Below, one piece after another: positions 28,901-49,827 of a stretch of DNA of 64,000 bases (position 1 is its first letter; every line of letters starts with the position of its first letter). The stretch spans positions 3,927,865 through 3,991,864 of the forward strand of contig OY718806.1 in the NCBI GenBank assembly GCA_963070105.1. The letters are read 5' to 3'. Below the pieces are notes generated by a model. The model saw only the letters and a list, made by a program, of their open reading frames with translations. It did no database searches and was not told the DNA's origin. The stretch comes from Litomosoides sigmodontis. Taxonomy: Eukaryota; Nematoda; Chromadorea; Rhabditida; Onchocercidae. The position numbers were made by a program, and so were the translations under genes.

Positions 28901-29558
28901 GTCGCAGCTTGCTTCTAAAAGACATGCTAAGGCTGGAAACGAAATATTCTGTTCAGACTGAACTATGGAGAGACATAGCAAACTAGCGCATTGCATTTCA
29001 TTCCTGAAGAGAAGCAAAGACGAAGATAATGAATGATGAATTTGAAAAATTGCAGTAAATTCAACCTATCCAACTGATATTGCGAAGATTTTTCATATTT
29101 GGAGATGATCGTGAGTTGGAGGTGAAGGAATTATTTGGACCTTCAGACTACATAGTAAAATGAAAGGTTGAAACAAATAGCTATTAGTTGAAATAAAGTT
29201 ATTTCACGAGAATATTTTCATATAATCTGAAAATTACAAGAATTTCTTATTGCGATATTTTGCTTTCGGAGATATTTACAAGTACAATTTGGAAAAAATG
29301 AAAATCAAATTACAAATTCTGCAGCAATTAAAATCGCTGGGAAATTTTCCAACAAAAGAAGTAATAATTCTTACACTCGAAGCAAAATTCATTGCAGTTG
29401 ATCGCTACGCAGTCTGCATAGAAAGTAATTTTTTTGCAATTTTCCGGAAAACTAAGAAATAAAATTGGATTGATTTCCTAGTTCACCATTACCACAGTAC
29501 CTAACGAAAAGGTCGCTGCGGTGTTTTGCGTGATTGCGTGGCAATTCTGAACAGCACG
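25977..29558. other. Intergenic region between ankyrin gene and unc-30
   Basis: About 3.6 kb without a confident gene. A 66-codon minus frame at 27,211-27,411 begins MATAAHLLRTSVFSLLRQF, which resembles a mitochondrial presequence and sits in locally GC-richer DNA. No downstream exon that would continue it was found. A CT-rich tract lies near 27,636-27,660. The plus frames at 28,780-28,986 and 29,250-29,462 have no support. Confidence 0.5.
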
Positions 29559-29563
29559 TTTAT

Positions 29564-29564
<1 letters not shown>
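29559..29564 (-). terminator. Poly(A) signal overlapping the unc-30 stop
   Basis: AATAAA on the minus strand, overlapping the last base of the TAA stop codon of unc-30. The 3' UTR would then be very short unless a distal site is used. Confidence 0.4.
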
Positions 29565-33311
<3,747 letters not shown>

Positions 33312-36300
33312 GACCAGAGGAAAGCTCTCGGGGTGTATCCTGGATTACATTTTAAAAAACGTAAGAATTAGTGCCACTAACAAATTCACCGTAATTTAAT
33401 ACTCCTGCAGCGTATTTGGTTCACTACAAAGAAATCTCTGAAGGGAACAACTGTGATTCATGGCCGAGTCCTTCTGAATCCTACGGATTAGTCCTAACAA
33501 TAAACCATGCCACTAAGACGATTCCACCAATCCAGAACAACTTTGCTACTCTCTTATACACATGCAAACAAACTGAACTAGGGGTTGGGCCTTTTCATTT
33601 CTGCCAAATTACCCCTGACATTTAGTTTGAAGCATCTTTCAGTATACTGTAGCCTCAACCACTCCTCCTCATCATTTCAATCTATTCATAAATAATGATG
33701 TCCTTCTGTTCCTTTTTCTTAAGATCTTTTTGTTTAAAAAATTTAGGTCTAATTTTAATTTAAATTCTTCTCTATGTTTGATTTTAACTTGATTTTCTCA
33801 TCCTTACACTTCTGTATATACCCAGAAGAAATCATGATGAGACTTCTTCCAAGCTATTCTTCCGGAATGTCCAAAGCAATTTTAGGTTTCATATATTATA
33901 AAAATCCGAAGTATTATCAGGAAACAAATTGAACTTGATACTTTCAAAATTCAAAACACCCAGTAGCTGCAGAATGAATAATTCGTTTTACATGATACTA
34001 AAAATTTTCTGCAAGACCATTTCATGCACCAATGACCCATGCATGGCTTTATACTGCTATCACAAGATGTTGTCACAAGCAATCACAAGTAATTGTCCCT
34101 TTTGCTCAATAATTTAAAAAAAATTATGAATAGAACCTTCAGATGACAAGATTCAGAATTATGACAAGATTTGATTACTGTAAGAATTACTTTATTGGAA
34201 AAATAAACAAATTACTTCATCTGCTGGCCAGGCAAACATCAACTTGATGTCGAAATTATAAACATCCTTTCTCCAGTCTGAATTGCTGCTCTTCACAGAG
34301 ACAAGGAGAAAAGGTCAATAAGTTCACCAAACAGATAACTTAAACTAGCTCAAATTTCCCCTTATTTTCAAATGTCAATATGGTACTCTTAGATTGTAAT
34401 TTGATGGAAGACGTATCGTGTAAAACCCATAACAATTTTCCTTAGCAAGGACGTAGCCACTGAATCATAAAAATAACTGAGTTTGCCAATGATCAACCGG
34501 ATGAACTACAACCAAGCCCATCATATCGTCATTGCCTTTTCGGTGGGGAATTATGTCTAGCAGACCAGTGATTTCATTCACAGCTAAACATTGTTATGCC
34601 TAATCAGCTTTTTCCGAACGGAAGGGGATGAAATACTTCACATATATTCAGAGATGCGTAACTTCCTGGACTGAACTTCAATTTACTTAATACTGGGAAT
34701 TTTCAAATGACAATGAGGCCTGGATAGTTCCATAAGCCACACAATTTAAGATGCGAGAGAAGCCAGTTTGCGGATGACATATGGTTGCGGTGTTTAGCCC
34801 TTTGCTAAATAGGGAAGACACGGCTCAGCTATCAACTGTCACCTCGTGCACCAAATGCTCACTATACGACATTGCGCAATAAAAGTAACGTAAGTTTACC
34901 GCATCCACATTTACGGAGCTACTGAACCGTTAACCATTACTAAAAGCTATCAATCTCGTCACTCCAATTGAAATTTTCAAAATGACCGCTCCTTTTGTCT
35001 CTGTCATTTGCTTTTCGTGCAATAACCCTTGTATTTCTTAAGAGAAATATCTAATCCTTAAGCCTTGCAATTGTTCTGAAGAACGAATTTGCAAGGTCTG
35101 TTTAGATGGTAGTTCCGGTTGTTCCACTCATTTTCAAAACATTGCTTTCTTCTCATGTCCGTTTTATGAGAAAAAAACCAATGAATAAAATAATTAGTCA
35201 GTAACAGATATGTAGGTAATGAATAACAAGCTTCAAAAACTACCAGTAACGCACAGGATTAGTTGAAAATTGCAGCAAATTAGGACTGGAGTGAAACTAT
35301 TATGCGTCTACCTCAAAAAAACCACTTTGAGAACTGTTCAAAAAATAATATGCATTTTTTTGCCTTTTGAATCATTTCAAAAAAATTGGAAGATTACTGA
35401 TAGTATGTCTAGGAAGATATTAAATCAACAATTTGGACGACTACTAGGAAGAAAATATTACCACACGTCATTAATTTGTCAATGGCCTAGCTTTTCTGAT
35501 AACACATCCATTCGAGGATGGACTACGATCACTGCAACAGCACAACGCTTCCGCTGTTCCACTTATTCCATCTCTCTAGAAAAAGGAACAACTTTAACGA
35601 CGTCTCCTTTTCAGGACTCGCATACAAAGTTGCAAACCTCACATAGCAAATCCCTAATTCCACATTCCATTATGAAAAAGAACTTTCACTCAAGAATTTT
35701 CCAAAAAATTCCTTCTAAATACAAACTAATGGAGAACAGGAGAACAGTGAATCAATCAATATTAGTATTGGTTTTCAAATCAACGATTTGAAAACCAATA
35801 CTAATATTGATTCACTTTCTAGCATACAAAATCAACAAGGAAAAGAAGTAATCTTCAACGTTAAATAAGGTAAATGCCTTAAGCATTTTATGGACAACAA
35901 TAAAACACAGCATGTCTTTAAATGTTTCTAGATTATATATCCTTACATGTTTAATAAAGGAAAAGGAAACATTACATGTCAAAAAAAAAACATCCTACCT
36001 GCGATATATCTGATGCTGCTGAAGAACAATACAGAGACTTGAACAATGATTTAAAGCAATTAATGGCCATACATAAAAGTGAGCAAACCAGCAAGATGAT
36101 AATTACTTTTCCTGCTAATGAAACAGAATCTTCTGATCACGGTTTTTATTAAGTTTTCTTCACTCACAGCAGAAGCGACAAACATAAGATATGGTCATAA
36201 GGCATCAAAAATCTCAGTAATTAATATGAGAAGAAACGGCTGTGATGAATTCAACGGTGCTAACTATCTTGCGAGAACTTTGAGTGAATAAACAAATAAA

Positions 36301-36772
36301 AGTGAAATCGGCATCATGAGAAGACTGCTATTAATGATGAGATGCTAAAGGGTGACAAATACAAGTTAAAATGCAAATCATGGTCATTTTCTGTTTAAAT
36401 CAACATTAATTGTGCACATGATGCTTCAGTCTGCACCCACTCTGTAAAGGGGTGATATCTCCAGAGGTAATGTTGTTAAACTATAAGTTAAACAGCTACA
36501 TGTACATAACATCATCTTTACAATCAAAAATTTGGGGTTCACATCAACAATGATAAATTGTCATAAATAGTCCAAATGAAGAACTTCTCTAATCGGTGCC
36601 TTAAATATACCTAGTATGCAAACCACGATGTTCCAGTGATTTTAGTCTATTTCTGCAGCACTAACACAAGTTCATTTCATACTTCTAAATATGTTTAACA
36701 ATCATAAGCTAATGTTTCAATGATTTTACTGCAATTCAAGAATTCAACATCAATAAACGATTGTCAATAGAA
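33312..36772. other. Region upstream of unc-30, downstream of pig-1
   Basis: About 3.4 kb containing no gene I can support. As the 5' flank of unc-30 it should hold its regulatory DNA (inference). A 173-codon plus frame at 35,270-35,791 runs into a fold-back hairpin and is not a credible protein. The 35,747-35,815 hairpin is listed separately. Confidence 0.5.
35747..35815. repeat. Near-perfect fold-back hairpin
   Basis: The arms 35,747-35,781 and 35,785-35,815 are reverse complements over 31 bases, with a 4-base bulge (an extra CAAT) in the left arm and a 3-base loop (AAC). The left arm begins GTGAATCAAT and the right arm ends ATTGATTCAC. Such a tight palindrome is typical of a fold-back or template-switch duplication, or of an assembly artefact. 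The tiny loop makes a normal microRNA precursor unlikely. Confidence 0.9.
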
Positions 36773-41159
<4,387 letters not shown>

Positions 41160-41165
41160 CTGCAA
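41160..41165 (-). promoter_or_regulatory. Splice-acceptor-like site directly before pig-1 start
   Basis: Minus-strand TTGCAG abuts the ATG of pig-1. In nematodes an acceptor with no intervening 5' UTR is typical of spliced-leader addition; an upstream non-coding exon is the alternative. It supports the chosen start over the in-frame ATG further upstream at 41,240. Confidence 0.5.
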
Positions 41166-42146
41166 TTTTAATCGTAATAAACACAAATGACATCCGCAGT
41201 TACCACGATTTCTTTCATGTGTTGTCGATTTCAGATACAATATACTGTAAAATCAGAAAACGGTGGACAAATTCTTAGAAATGATCACAGCTAACCAACT
41301 ATAAGCGCCCAGCACAATTAGCACACAAATAAGGCAGCCACTGATGCAATAGGCCACTCCGGATTGAGATGAAATGTATGAATGGAAGATTTGTCTAAAT
41401 CAGGCATACTAAATTATGAGCTAATAGTGGTGGCATCCGCTTTTGCATAAATGCCATTTATGCATTTTCAAACACTTATCTTCCGTGGAATTAATGTGAG
41501 AAAAAGCAAGGAAAATGTGATGTAAATATTTAGCACACAACATTTCTATAAATTAAACTTTCTAAAATCTCAGAAAACCAACGCACATTTAACATACCAG
41601 ATAGGATAGAATAACTTGATTTCCCCTTACCCTTAAACAAAGCATCAGAACTACACTTCACACATCCGAGCACGACAGAGACGTATGTATAGTCTAGCGA
41701 CCCGCGTAACCTTTGAAAACGACTAACCACGCAACCACCACCACGCATCCCCATTCTGGCTTGACAGACTATCCGTCCACTCACGTCGCTTTCGAACTAG
41801 TGCCCCACTGAACGAACCATTTGAAATTTGCCGCAGATTTTGAAAGTTTGGACAAAACCCAAGGATACCTTTGCAGCGTTGTATTAACTGAAGGAAAGGC
41901 TATGAGCGGTACGGCGTGTTGTATGCATCGGACGTTTCATGTAAGCGAGCCATACTTCAGTTATAGAGGCTTATTAAAGGCATTAAGAAAGTGCGGTCCG
42001 CGATTATCAGTCGTTTATTAGAAAACAGAAGACGTTGTTTTTTTCACAGATTAATTAAATTACTGTGAAGTAGAAACTTTCCAAGCTGCTTTTCCATTTT
42101 ACTCGAAGACTTGCTGCAGAAATTTGTTAGATTGCATATTTTCAGA
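41166..42146. promoter_or_regulatory. Shared upstream region of pig-1 and SARS2
   Basis: About 1 kb separates the divergent starts of pig-1 (minus) and mitochondrial SerRS (plus), so both promoters should lie here (inference). Frames at 41,530-41,784 (minus) and 41,821-42,021 (plus) have no family resemblance and no splice partners. The SerRS ATG follows an ATTTTCAG acceptor one base upstream, consistent with trans-splicing. Confidence 0.4.
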
Positions 42147-44762
42147 ATGTCACTAAAAAAAAGACTGATGAATTCTATATCGAACGCTCTTTCTCGGCCT
42201 GAGCTGGATTTCGATTTTCTATTGAATAATAAGAATCTCGACCTGATTAAGGAAAACATACGGTGTCGTAAAGGCATTGGTGATATCGATGCGGTTCATA
42301 GGTTGTGGAAGCAAATCCAAGATTATTCAGGAAAGATGAATCAGTCTGAGCAGGAGTACCAATCTTTGTGGGACAAAGTATTTGTTTTCTCTTGAAAAAT
42401 ATTACGTTACCTATGAACGTTTTCTGAGGTTTGGATAAACTTTGTTTCTCAAGCGAGCAAAGAGTTTAATTTACAGCTGTATGAGGAAGCTATGCTTATA
42501 CCGAATTTATGTCACACAAGTGTGAAAAAAGGTAGCTTGTCGACCGCTCATGCTGTGCGATTTTTTGGCGAGAAACGAAAGGGTGAAAATTTAGAAACTG
42601 CAGAAACGATTGCTAAGGCGTGGAAGGCGCTTTACAATCCCTTAAATGCATGTGGTGAACGAAGCTACGCATTTATCGGTATTCTTTCTTTAAATCTCCA
42701 CGAGTATGTGGAAAATTAAAAATCTTTTACTTTCAATTGTACATCTGCAACTTTTGACATCTTCTAGGTCCTTTAGCAGATTTGGAGTTCGCACTACTTG
42801 ATTACGTTTCATCGGTAGTGGAACAGAAAGGTTTTAAGCCGGTGGTTGTACCGGACATAATTCACGAGAGTATTCCTGAAGGATGTGGATTGCAACAAAG
42901 ATCGGATAAAGATATCTTGTATCGCCTGAGGAATTACGACGACTTTTGTTTGTCAGGTACATCAGGTTGGTGACTGCTACTTTTCATAACATTACATTTT
43001 GTGAATTTAAGTTGGAATAACAGTTTGATGATCTTCTAAACTGTTTCCGCCAAGTTCTAATAGGTCAGAATCCAAAAAAAAATGTTAACGAATAAAACTG
43101 TTAGATCTCCGATTTTCAACAAGGAAAATCTGAGTCAGTGGACTTGATTGTCTAAGTAATATAGTAATTTCATGACAACTTATTTGGATAAAAATTCAGT
43201 ATATTTAAATTGCCTAAGAAAGGGTGGTCGCGTCGGGCTCTAAAAAACACCTAAGATCCCTTCCATTCAAAAAAGATCGAATTTTGTATTTGGAGAAATG
43301 GGACTAAGCAGTTTGGTAAGTGGCCGGGTCTTTGGACACGATGAATTACCTCTCAAGCTGAAAGCTTTGAGCAGATGTTTTCGACCAGAAATTGCAACAA
43401 ATGCTGCCGAAAGTAAATTGTACAGAGTTCACGAATTTAATAAGGTTTTTTAATGTTTTTTCTACTCAGTAAAACTTTTTTGTGGGAGGAAAGTTATTGT
43501 GAAACACATGGCAGTAATAGTGGGGTTGCAAGAATTTGGTTTCAGTTTAATGCGGATTTCTCCCCATGAGTGCTTTCGCTCAACGAGTGTGCCTTTAGTT
43601 TTTTAAAACCCTTCATAAAGCTTTCTGTACCAAATTATTATATTAAATTCACAAAAAAATGAAATTTGCTCTTTAGTGGCCACTGCTATTATTGCAACAC
43701 GTGAAAGCGAATCACGCCGCAAAGTAACATACCGAAAAAATGATTCACAACACCATAATTCTTCCCAAGACATGGATAATAAGCTAAATGTTTAGAGGAA
43801 GAAACGGAAAACTGTGAGATTTATCAGAACATATTGAAAGCTTTCCTAGTTTCAAAATAAGCGGAATCTCAGTATTCCGATTTACCTGAAGACTGTAGGA
43901 TCCAACTGTTTAATACAAGCAGCACTTAGAGGCTCTATTTCTCTTGCAATTGGTTTACCATTGCGAGACAACCTGAAGTATAAGACATTTTAAGAATGTT
44001 TTATAAAGTTTCAGATAGAAATGTTTGTTATTTGCGATGAAAATGACAGCGACTGGCAGCTAGATCAACTGGTTGAAATACAGATTTCAATTTTTTCAAA
44101 ATTAGGACTACATTGCAGGTCTGCTGTAACAAATTGGCATGATGTAGTAGTTGGTTATCTGTAATTGTAAGCTAATAAATTATCAACTTTCTAGACTTCT
44201 GGATATGCCCTCGGAAGAATTAGGCGCTTCAGCTGCTCGCAAATTTGATATTGAAGCTTGGATGCCAGGAAGAAAGATATTTGGTGAAGTTTCAAGTGCT
44301 TCAAATTGCACTGACTATCAAGCAAGACGGCTAAGTTTGTATTTTTTGGCAGCGTTCACATTTCTCAAATTGTACACATCATTATGTTCTATAGCATTAA
44401 TTTTTTCACTTATTTAATAATTTAAAAAATGTTTCCAAATATTTGCTGACAGTGCTTCAGGTATTAAATATCGCGATTCGAGTGGTGTAGAAAAATTTGC
44501 GCACACATGTAATGCTACTGCGGTTGCGGCAACAAGAACACTGATTGCTTTGTTGGAGACCTATCAAAATGTAATTTTTTCGTGGTGATACTTTGATTTT
44601 TGTTTCAGCTTCTACCGTTGCATTCCACAGATTTTCTTATCATTTCAGGAAAGGAAAAGTTTGCTAAAGTTACCATACGAAATTCGTCGGAGGATGCCCG
44701 AAACGAGGTCCTGGACTGTGAGCTTACATAATGCTGCAGATGTAAATAACATTACTTCGTAG
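42147..44762 (+). CDS. SARS2: Seryl-tRNA synthetase, probably mitochondrial
   Basis: Charges tRNA-Ser; a class II synthetase. Eight phase-compatible exons: 42,147-42,377, 42,477-42,678, 42,768-42,965, 43,296-43,444, 44,015-44,118, 44,195-44,334, 44,461-44,570 and 44,649-44,762, giving 415 residues. The N-terminal [20 protein letters not shown] is the usual SerRS opening, preceded by a short basic leader ([17 protein letters not shown]) that could act as a mitochondrial presequence. [20 protein letters not shown] and YRVHEFNK mark motif 2. [16 protein letters not shown] and [14 protein letters not shown] lead to motif 3 ([18 protein letters not shown]). It is shorter than human SARS2 (518), chiefly in the N-terminal coiled-coil region. 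Exon 4 uses a purine-rich acceptor (TTTGGAG) but keeps frame. The mitochondrial assignment is inference from the leader and the divergence. Confidence 0.9.
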
Positions 44763-46967
44763 TTACTTCAATAAAGAAAAATTACTATTATGTAAACTTG
44801 AACACTAAAATTATTTGTTAAGGATAATAAATTTATCGGAAAATATAAATATTCTGCAACACAGTATTCCACTCTAATTAAAATTAGTTAGAATTATGTA
44901 TCGACTTAAAATACCTCAGGAGTAATGACAAACTTGTCATCGTAAATCTTCGGTATTCTTTTAAAGCAGGAATCAATCCATTATATTCCGGATATTATAA
45001 ATTCGCATTTCCCAGGAGTGATTTCATTAGTAGTTTAAGTGAAAACATTAACCAAACTTGATTAGATGAAGTGCACTCTTACAGAAGAGCAATATTGAAA
45101 TTTTTGTCTGGCTTTCTTTGAATTTTATAGCTTATAAATTATGGAAAGCATATTTTGACCATTTTGAGTTAATACGGAGATGGCTACAATTTCATCCTCA
45201 ACTTCATGTATCCGTGCTAGTGAACAGTCTACCAATTAATGGTGCCTGAACCGCTAGGGTGAAGTGCATGAGTTTCTGTGTGATTTTTCCGACAAGAATT
45301 TGCATAATGCTTTAAGTAGGCTAATTTCATTCACTTTCAACTATATCTTCGACTTCTTTCATAAACTTGAACAATTATTATTTGATTAAGTGCTTCCTTC
45401 TTGTCAATATTTTGTCGAAATTGTAGAGTTAATTCAGCCTTATGAATAAAGTGTCTTGAAAGTTTTAAATTACCACCGAGCTCGTACAGAGGATCGCTCA
45501 GGCATAATTCCTTCAAAACTGTCGGCTAACTGATCTTCAACATACATCTTTGGAAGATTTCGGAAGTGTTTGGATATGGTAAGGAAAATTTTGAATGCAT
45601 TATGTGCAAACAGTTAAGATGTCCACAGCGGCTTCGCAATTAAATGATTCATCAGTAATAGTTACAAGTTACAGTGCGATGACCATAGACAAGGTAAAGA
45701 ATGGTGAAGTTACATGGAGTTGTGAAGGCTTGTTTGATAGATTTGATTGGCTGGTTCACCAATTCATTTTCAATCTTCTTGTCTGCCTTTGACTTTTTGT
45801 CTGTCTTTGACTTCATCAGACTGATGATCCCCGTGTTTGGACAAGTTATTATGTATATAATGGTAACCAGATGTCTACTCATTATTATTAGTAGCGGTAA
45901 TGCACTTCTAACATGCACTTTGCGTGATATTAAACAATTTATGCGTTTTCCAAATTCAAGTTTTAGGACCACTGCACGTGTGTTCATATTGCTCTTTTTC
46001 CACATCCCATGCGTCGATGTATTTCTTAAATGTTTTATAAAATTGTTCAACAAATCTGTTACATTGTTTCGCGTATAATCAGAGGTTTTCCTTGCAGAAT
46101 AAGCAACGAAAAATGGCTTAAAAATGAAAATTCATTTCTGAAGCTACTTAAAATTTTTACGTATTTAAACTCTTAATTAGCAATATTTTAGTTTTCACAG
46201 ACAGAATGAGCGGTGAAGAAAGGCATTTTTTGAACTTCAACACTGTATTTTCGATTTCATGAGCCTATAATGGTTATCCCCCACAATGCTGCCCTACCGG
46301 AAAACCATCGATTGCAAAAGCGTAAGGGAATTTATTTGGACGTCAGAGACAAGGAACCTTATATATCATGAAATTGGCTTTTCCAACTATGTAGTCTTTT
46401 CTAACTGTAAAATCTTACTTCCAAAAGCTTTACAGATTGAAGTAACGCAAATTACTGAAACCTCCGCTTGAGCGAAAAAAAACTGCAAGAAAATTCAAAT
46501 ATACTGGAAAGCAACAGAGCATTTTCCTTTTACTTGAAAGCCTGACCAAATCAGAACGAATGACCAGGTCACAAAACAACTTGAGTTTCGAATATCCAAC
46601 AGTACCTATAACAGCAAATTAGTCACCATTTTCCATTTGACTTACTTAATCTAACGCTTAGTGCACTTAAAATTTCATCCGCATTATCGTTCTTGTCTAC
46701 CAATCACTGAACCATGAACAAGAATATCTAGTTTTGAACAAATTTCAAATCATCGCAATAAGCATGGAAGCATATTCACAAACAGCTTAAAATACATGAA
46801 TAAGAAATATAAAGGAATAATTTTAAAAAAAAAGGAGCAATGTAGGCTGAAACATGTTAAAAACAACTAGGAAAATAATTAGTTGTATTAGATGTTAATG
46901 AAGCACACACACAGGCAAGAAAATAGGCACTTATAACAGGCAGCAAAAAGCAAAACATAATACTTGC
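44763..46967. other. Intergenic region between SARS2 and GDP-fucose transporter
   Basis: Convergent spacer of 2.2 kb. Overlapping frames of similar length occur on both strands at 45,652-46,078 (133 codons minus, 125 codons plus). Neither resembles a known protein and neither has splice context, so they look like chance. Nothing else found. Confidence 0.5.
44770..44775 (+). terminator. Poly(A) signal of SARS2
   Basis: AATAAA beginning 8 bases after the SARS2 stop codon, implying a very short 3' UTR. Confidence 0.55.
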
Positions 46968-49208
46968 TTATACTCCATCATCGTTGTCATCGAAACTTAG
47001 TAGCATAGATTGTCGCTCGATACTCTCATTCAACTTGGACTTATCATACTCATCAATCATTTCCTTAAAATTAAGAAATATGTAAGATGGCTGTTTACTG
47101 ATAAAAGAATTCAGCTTTGAACATGAACAGGATAAAAAAAATTGACATTTAAACTGAAACGGGAATTATATAAACTGAAACGGAACTATTTAAACTGAAA
47201 CGGGAATTGTGATCCATCTCAAATTCAACGATCAATTTTTTTTGCTTTCGAATAATTCTTAAGAGAAACATTAGAAATCAAAGACTAACTTTCCGTTTAA
47301 CCATTGTGTATGCAGCTGAACCACCGAGAACAACTGTATTACTTACCCACCAAAGCAATGGCTTGACTTCTCTCCACCACACAACCGCAATAACGGTCTG
47401 AACTGCTGCTTTCGCCGTACCGCTGATGTTATGTGTTAAAGGCGATGTGACCTAAATAATGAAACTGCCAAAAAAATTCAAGTCAGATAGAACCGACAAC
47501 ATATTGCTACTTGCAACGTGAAAGACTGCAAAAATCTACCTGAATTTGCCATCCAGTAATATAGCTCATTAGAAAACCGAAAATACCAGATAATGTCATC
47601 AAAGTCCAAAAACGTATGGAAGACAAACCATGAAAATAAAACACTTCACTGATGTCACCAGTAAATAACATCATAGGCAAGAATAACACTAATGCATTTA
47701 TATTGTTATACCTGAAAGAGTTCCAAGAGTTTCAAAATTTTGTTGTAGTTAACATACTACTTCGTCATCCACAAAAAATTGACGTTGACTTCATGCTTTA
47801 TCATTTAATCCCTTAATGATTTATTTAGCTTACAAAGTTAGTTGTGTAATACTATCGCCAACCGACGGCAGAGTCCGTTGTGTAAAAATGGCATTCAAGG
47901 CAACAAACATTGACGCTAATATACCATAGATAACACCAGGTGCAGATAAAGTTCCTAGAAAAGTTAAGTCCACAAAACAAAGATACTACTTTGCAGCAAC
48001 CACCTTGTAAGTCGAGAGGTACACTGAGAAAAGAAAATACATCACCAAAACTTCTCAGTTGAAAATAAATATACCTGCAACATCCTCCTGATCCACGCCG
48101 AGGAAAAAACCTCCAACAACTAATGCACAGCATGAAATCGTTTTCAGTGATGTTAACTGTCCCAAAATTAGGTAAGAACATATCTGAATTACAAGTTAAA
48201 CTGGCTAAAGAAATGGAGTTAATGACACTTTAAAAACCCGCCAAAATCTTCCCACCACGGTCAAGAATAAATTTCTAATCAACATGCCGTTCATTTTTTT
48301 TTCTGCAATTCTTCCCACTTTTTTAATATTTGAAATGCACTTTTTCCGAATAATATTTTGGGAGTCATATAATTTATATTTCAAACCTCACCACATTAAA
48401 AACAGTAGTAAGTGACCTTCCGATATAATAAAATGATACATTGACATACTTCAAGCAAAGATTATTCGTAGCTATCATTGCAACAAATACAAATGAAAGC
48501 GGTAATACCTGGAAATCCAGTATTAAGAGGTACAATGGCAGTGCAAATAAAGGCATCCAATTTGACACTTAAATGCACAACCAGTTCCAAAGCTTCTAAA
48601 TTCTCATCCAAATGCTGTTAGTAAAACAATCTAGAAAACTGAAAGTAAAAGGAAAAAAACACAAGGAGTTAAAAAACACATACCTCTCTCGAAATTCGGT
48701 AGTCAAAAGACATGAATGGAAAAGTAAATAACGATGGGTATAATTTAGAAATGCAATACAAAATATAGCACAACACCACTGTCATAAAACATTGATACCA
48801 AGTTACAAACAGCGGTGCATTCAACTGCAAATTTTGGAATATTTTTGTTACAGTTCAAAACGATAAGATTTGAAAATGATTGTAAAGTGGCAGTAATAAA
48901 ACACATTACTAGTGTAGAACTCAAAAATTAACATCCTTTGATTTTAAAAGGATTTTCTTCTCATAATTACAAGAAGCACTTACCTTAAGTGACACACTGC
49001 TTAGCAGATATTTGTTCAGAAAAACGAGACCTATTGAACAAAACCTAAATAAAACAATGCTTTCATCATCTGCCATCTGAATCGAAATTTAAAGAATACT
49101 AAAAAATTTCAACCACTAATAAAACTTTCTTTACCAGTATAGAACGATGACAACAAATATTTTGACATATTTCTGCATGAGCGATTCATGTTTATATCCA
49201 GTTTTCAT
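46968..49208 (-). CDS. SLC35C1: GDP-fucose transporter (SLC35C1 family)
   Basis: Golgi nucleotide-sugar antiporter importing GDP-fucose for fucosylation. Nine phase-compatible exons: 49,208-49,135, 49,044-48,984, 48,824-48,684, 48,508-48,392, 48,183-48,075, 47,954-47,834, 47,711-47,540, 47,451-47,290 and 47,063-46,968, giving 350 residues (human 364). Family blocks: [56 protein letters not shown] followed by [54 protein letters not shown] and [18 protein letters not shown]. About ten hydrophobic segments are spread along the chain. The tail ends in an acidic SFDDNDDGV. Its upstream neighbour PLPBP lies on the same strand about 620 bases away, so co-transcription is possible but unproven. Confidence 0.95.
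47149..47209. repeat. Three-copy minisatellite in the last intron of SLC35C1
   Basis: The core AAACTGAAACGG recurs at about 47,151, 47,172 and 47,192 (period 20-21), with the remainder of each unit GGAATTATAT-like. The copies differ by small changes. Confidence 0.8.
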
Positions 49209-49827
49209 TTTCCAACTATGATTTTCTTAGCGTCAATGAAAAACCGTTCGACGATTTGTCTGCAAAATCAATAATCGTCCAGTGCTTTGCATTGTAACCT
49301 TAAAATCTATCTCCCCACATGATGTGATGGATGTTATGAACATGTGTTCACGTCGGAAGCGGTTACGGATGTTCGTTTTTCAAGTAAAATACATGATAAC
49401 AGTCAGTCACCATTAGTAAATATAGCTCAGACCATTATGAGTTTTAAATTTACAAATACTTTATGGCATGATAAAACAAACTTGATTCACATCAAAATGT
49501 CAAATCCATAGCACAACCTACAACCACTAACAACAATATTGAATGAGTAAGGAAGATGTCTCAATGAGCTCAGAGATTAAAGTATTATCACATCAAACCT
49601 TCAAATAGCTATAATTCTTTTAACATCTTACATGATCAACAATCTACATTTGATTAAATAATCGCGGCTTTTTCAAAACTCTTGGGAAGACACCTCTGAA
49701 AAGAGCAAGTTCAAAAAAATTGATGACATTAGTTTTCACAGTCAGGAATAGAAGTTCACAATCTGAAACAGTACTGCAACATTTTTTCCGAAAAGAAACT
49801 ACAGAATACTCAAAACGCTCATATGGA
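49209..49827. other. Spacer between PLPBP and SLC35C1
   Basis: About 620 bases between two minus-strand genes. It holds the PLPBP 3' end and the SLC35C1 5' region. No coding signal seen. Confidence 0.4.

Noticed and set aside
35270..35791. 173-codon plus-strand frame
   Set aside because: Its last part lies in the fold-back hairpin and the translation is not protein-like; the first codon is not a convincing start.
41821..42021. Frame between pig-1 and SARS2 as a first SerRS exon
   Set aside because: Ends in a stop before the SerRS start, has no donor in a usable phase, and SerRS has its own ATG behind an acceptor.
45652..46078. Overlapping 133- and 125-codon frames on both strands, considered as a decayed transposon
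   Set aside because: No transposase or reverse transcriptase motif, no terminal repeats, and similar openness on both strands suggests chance.
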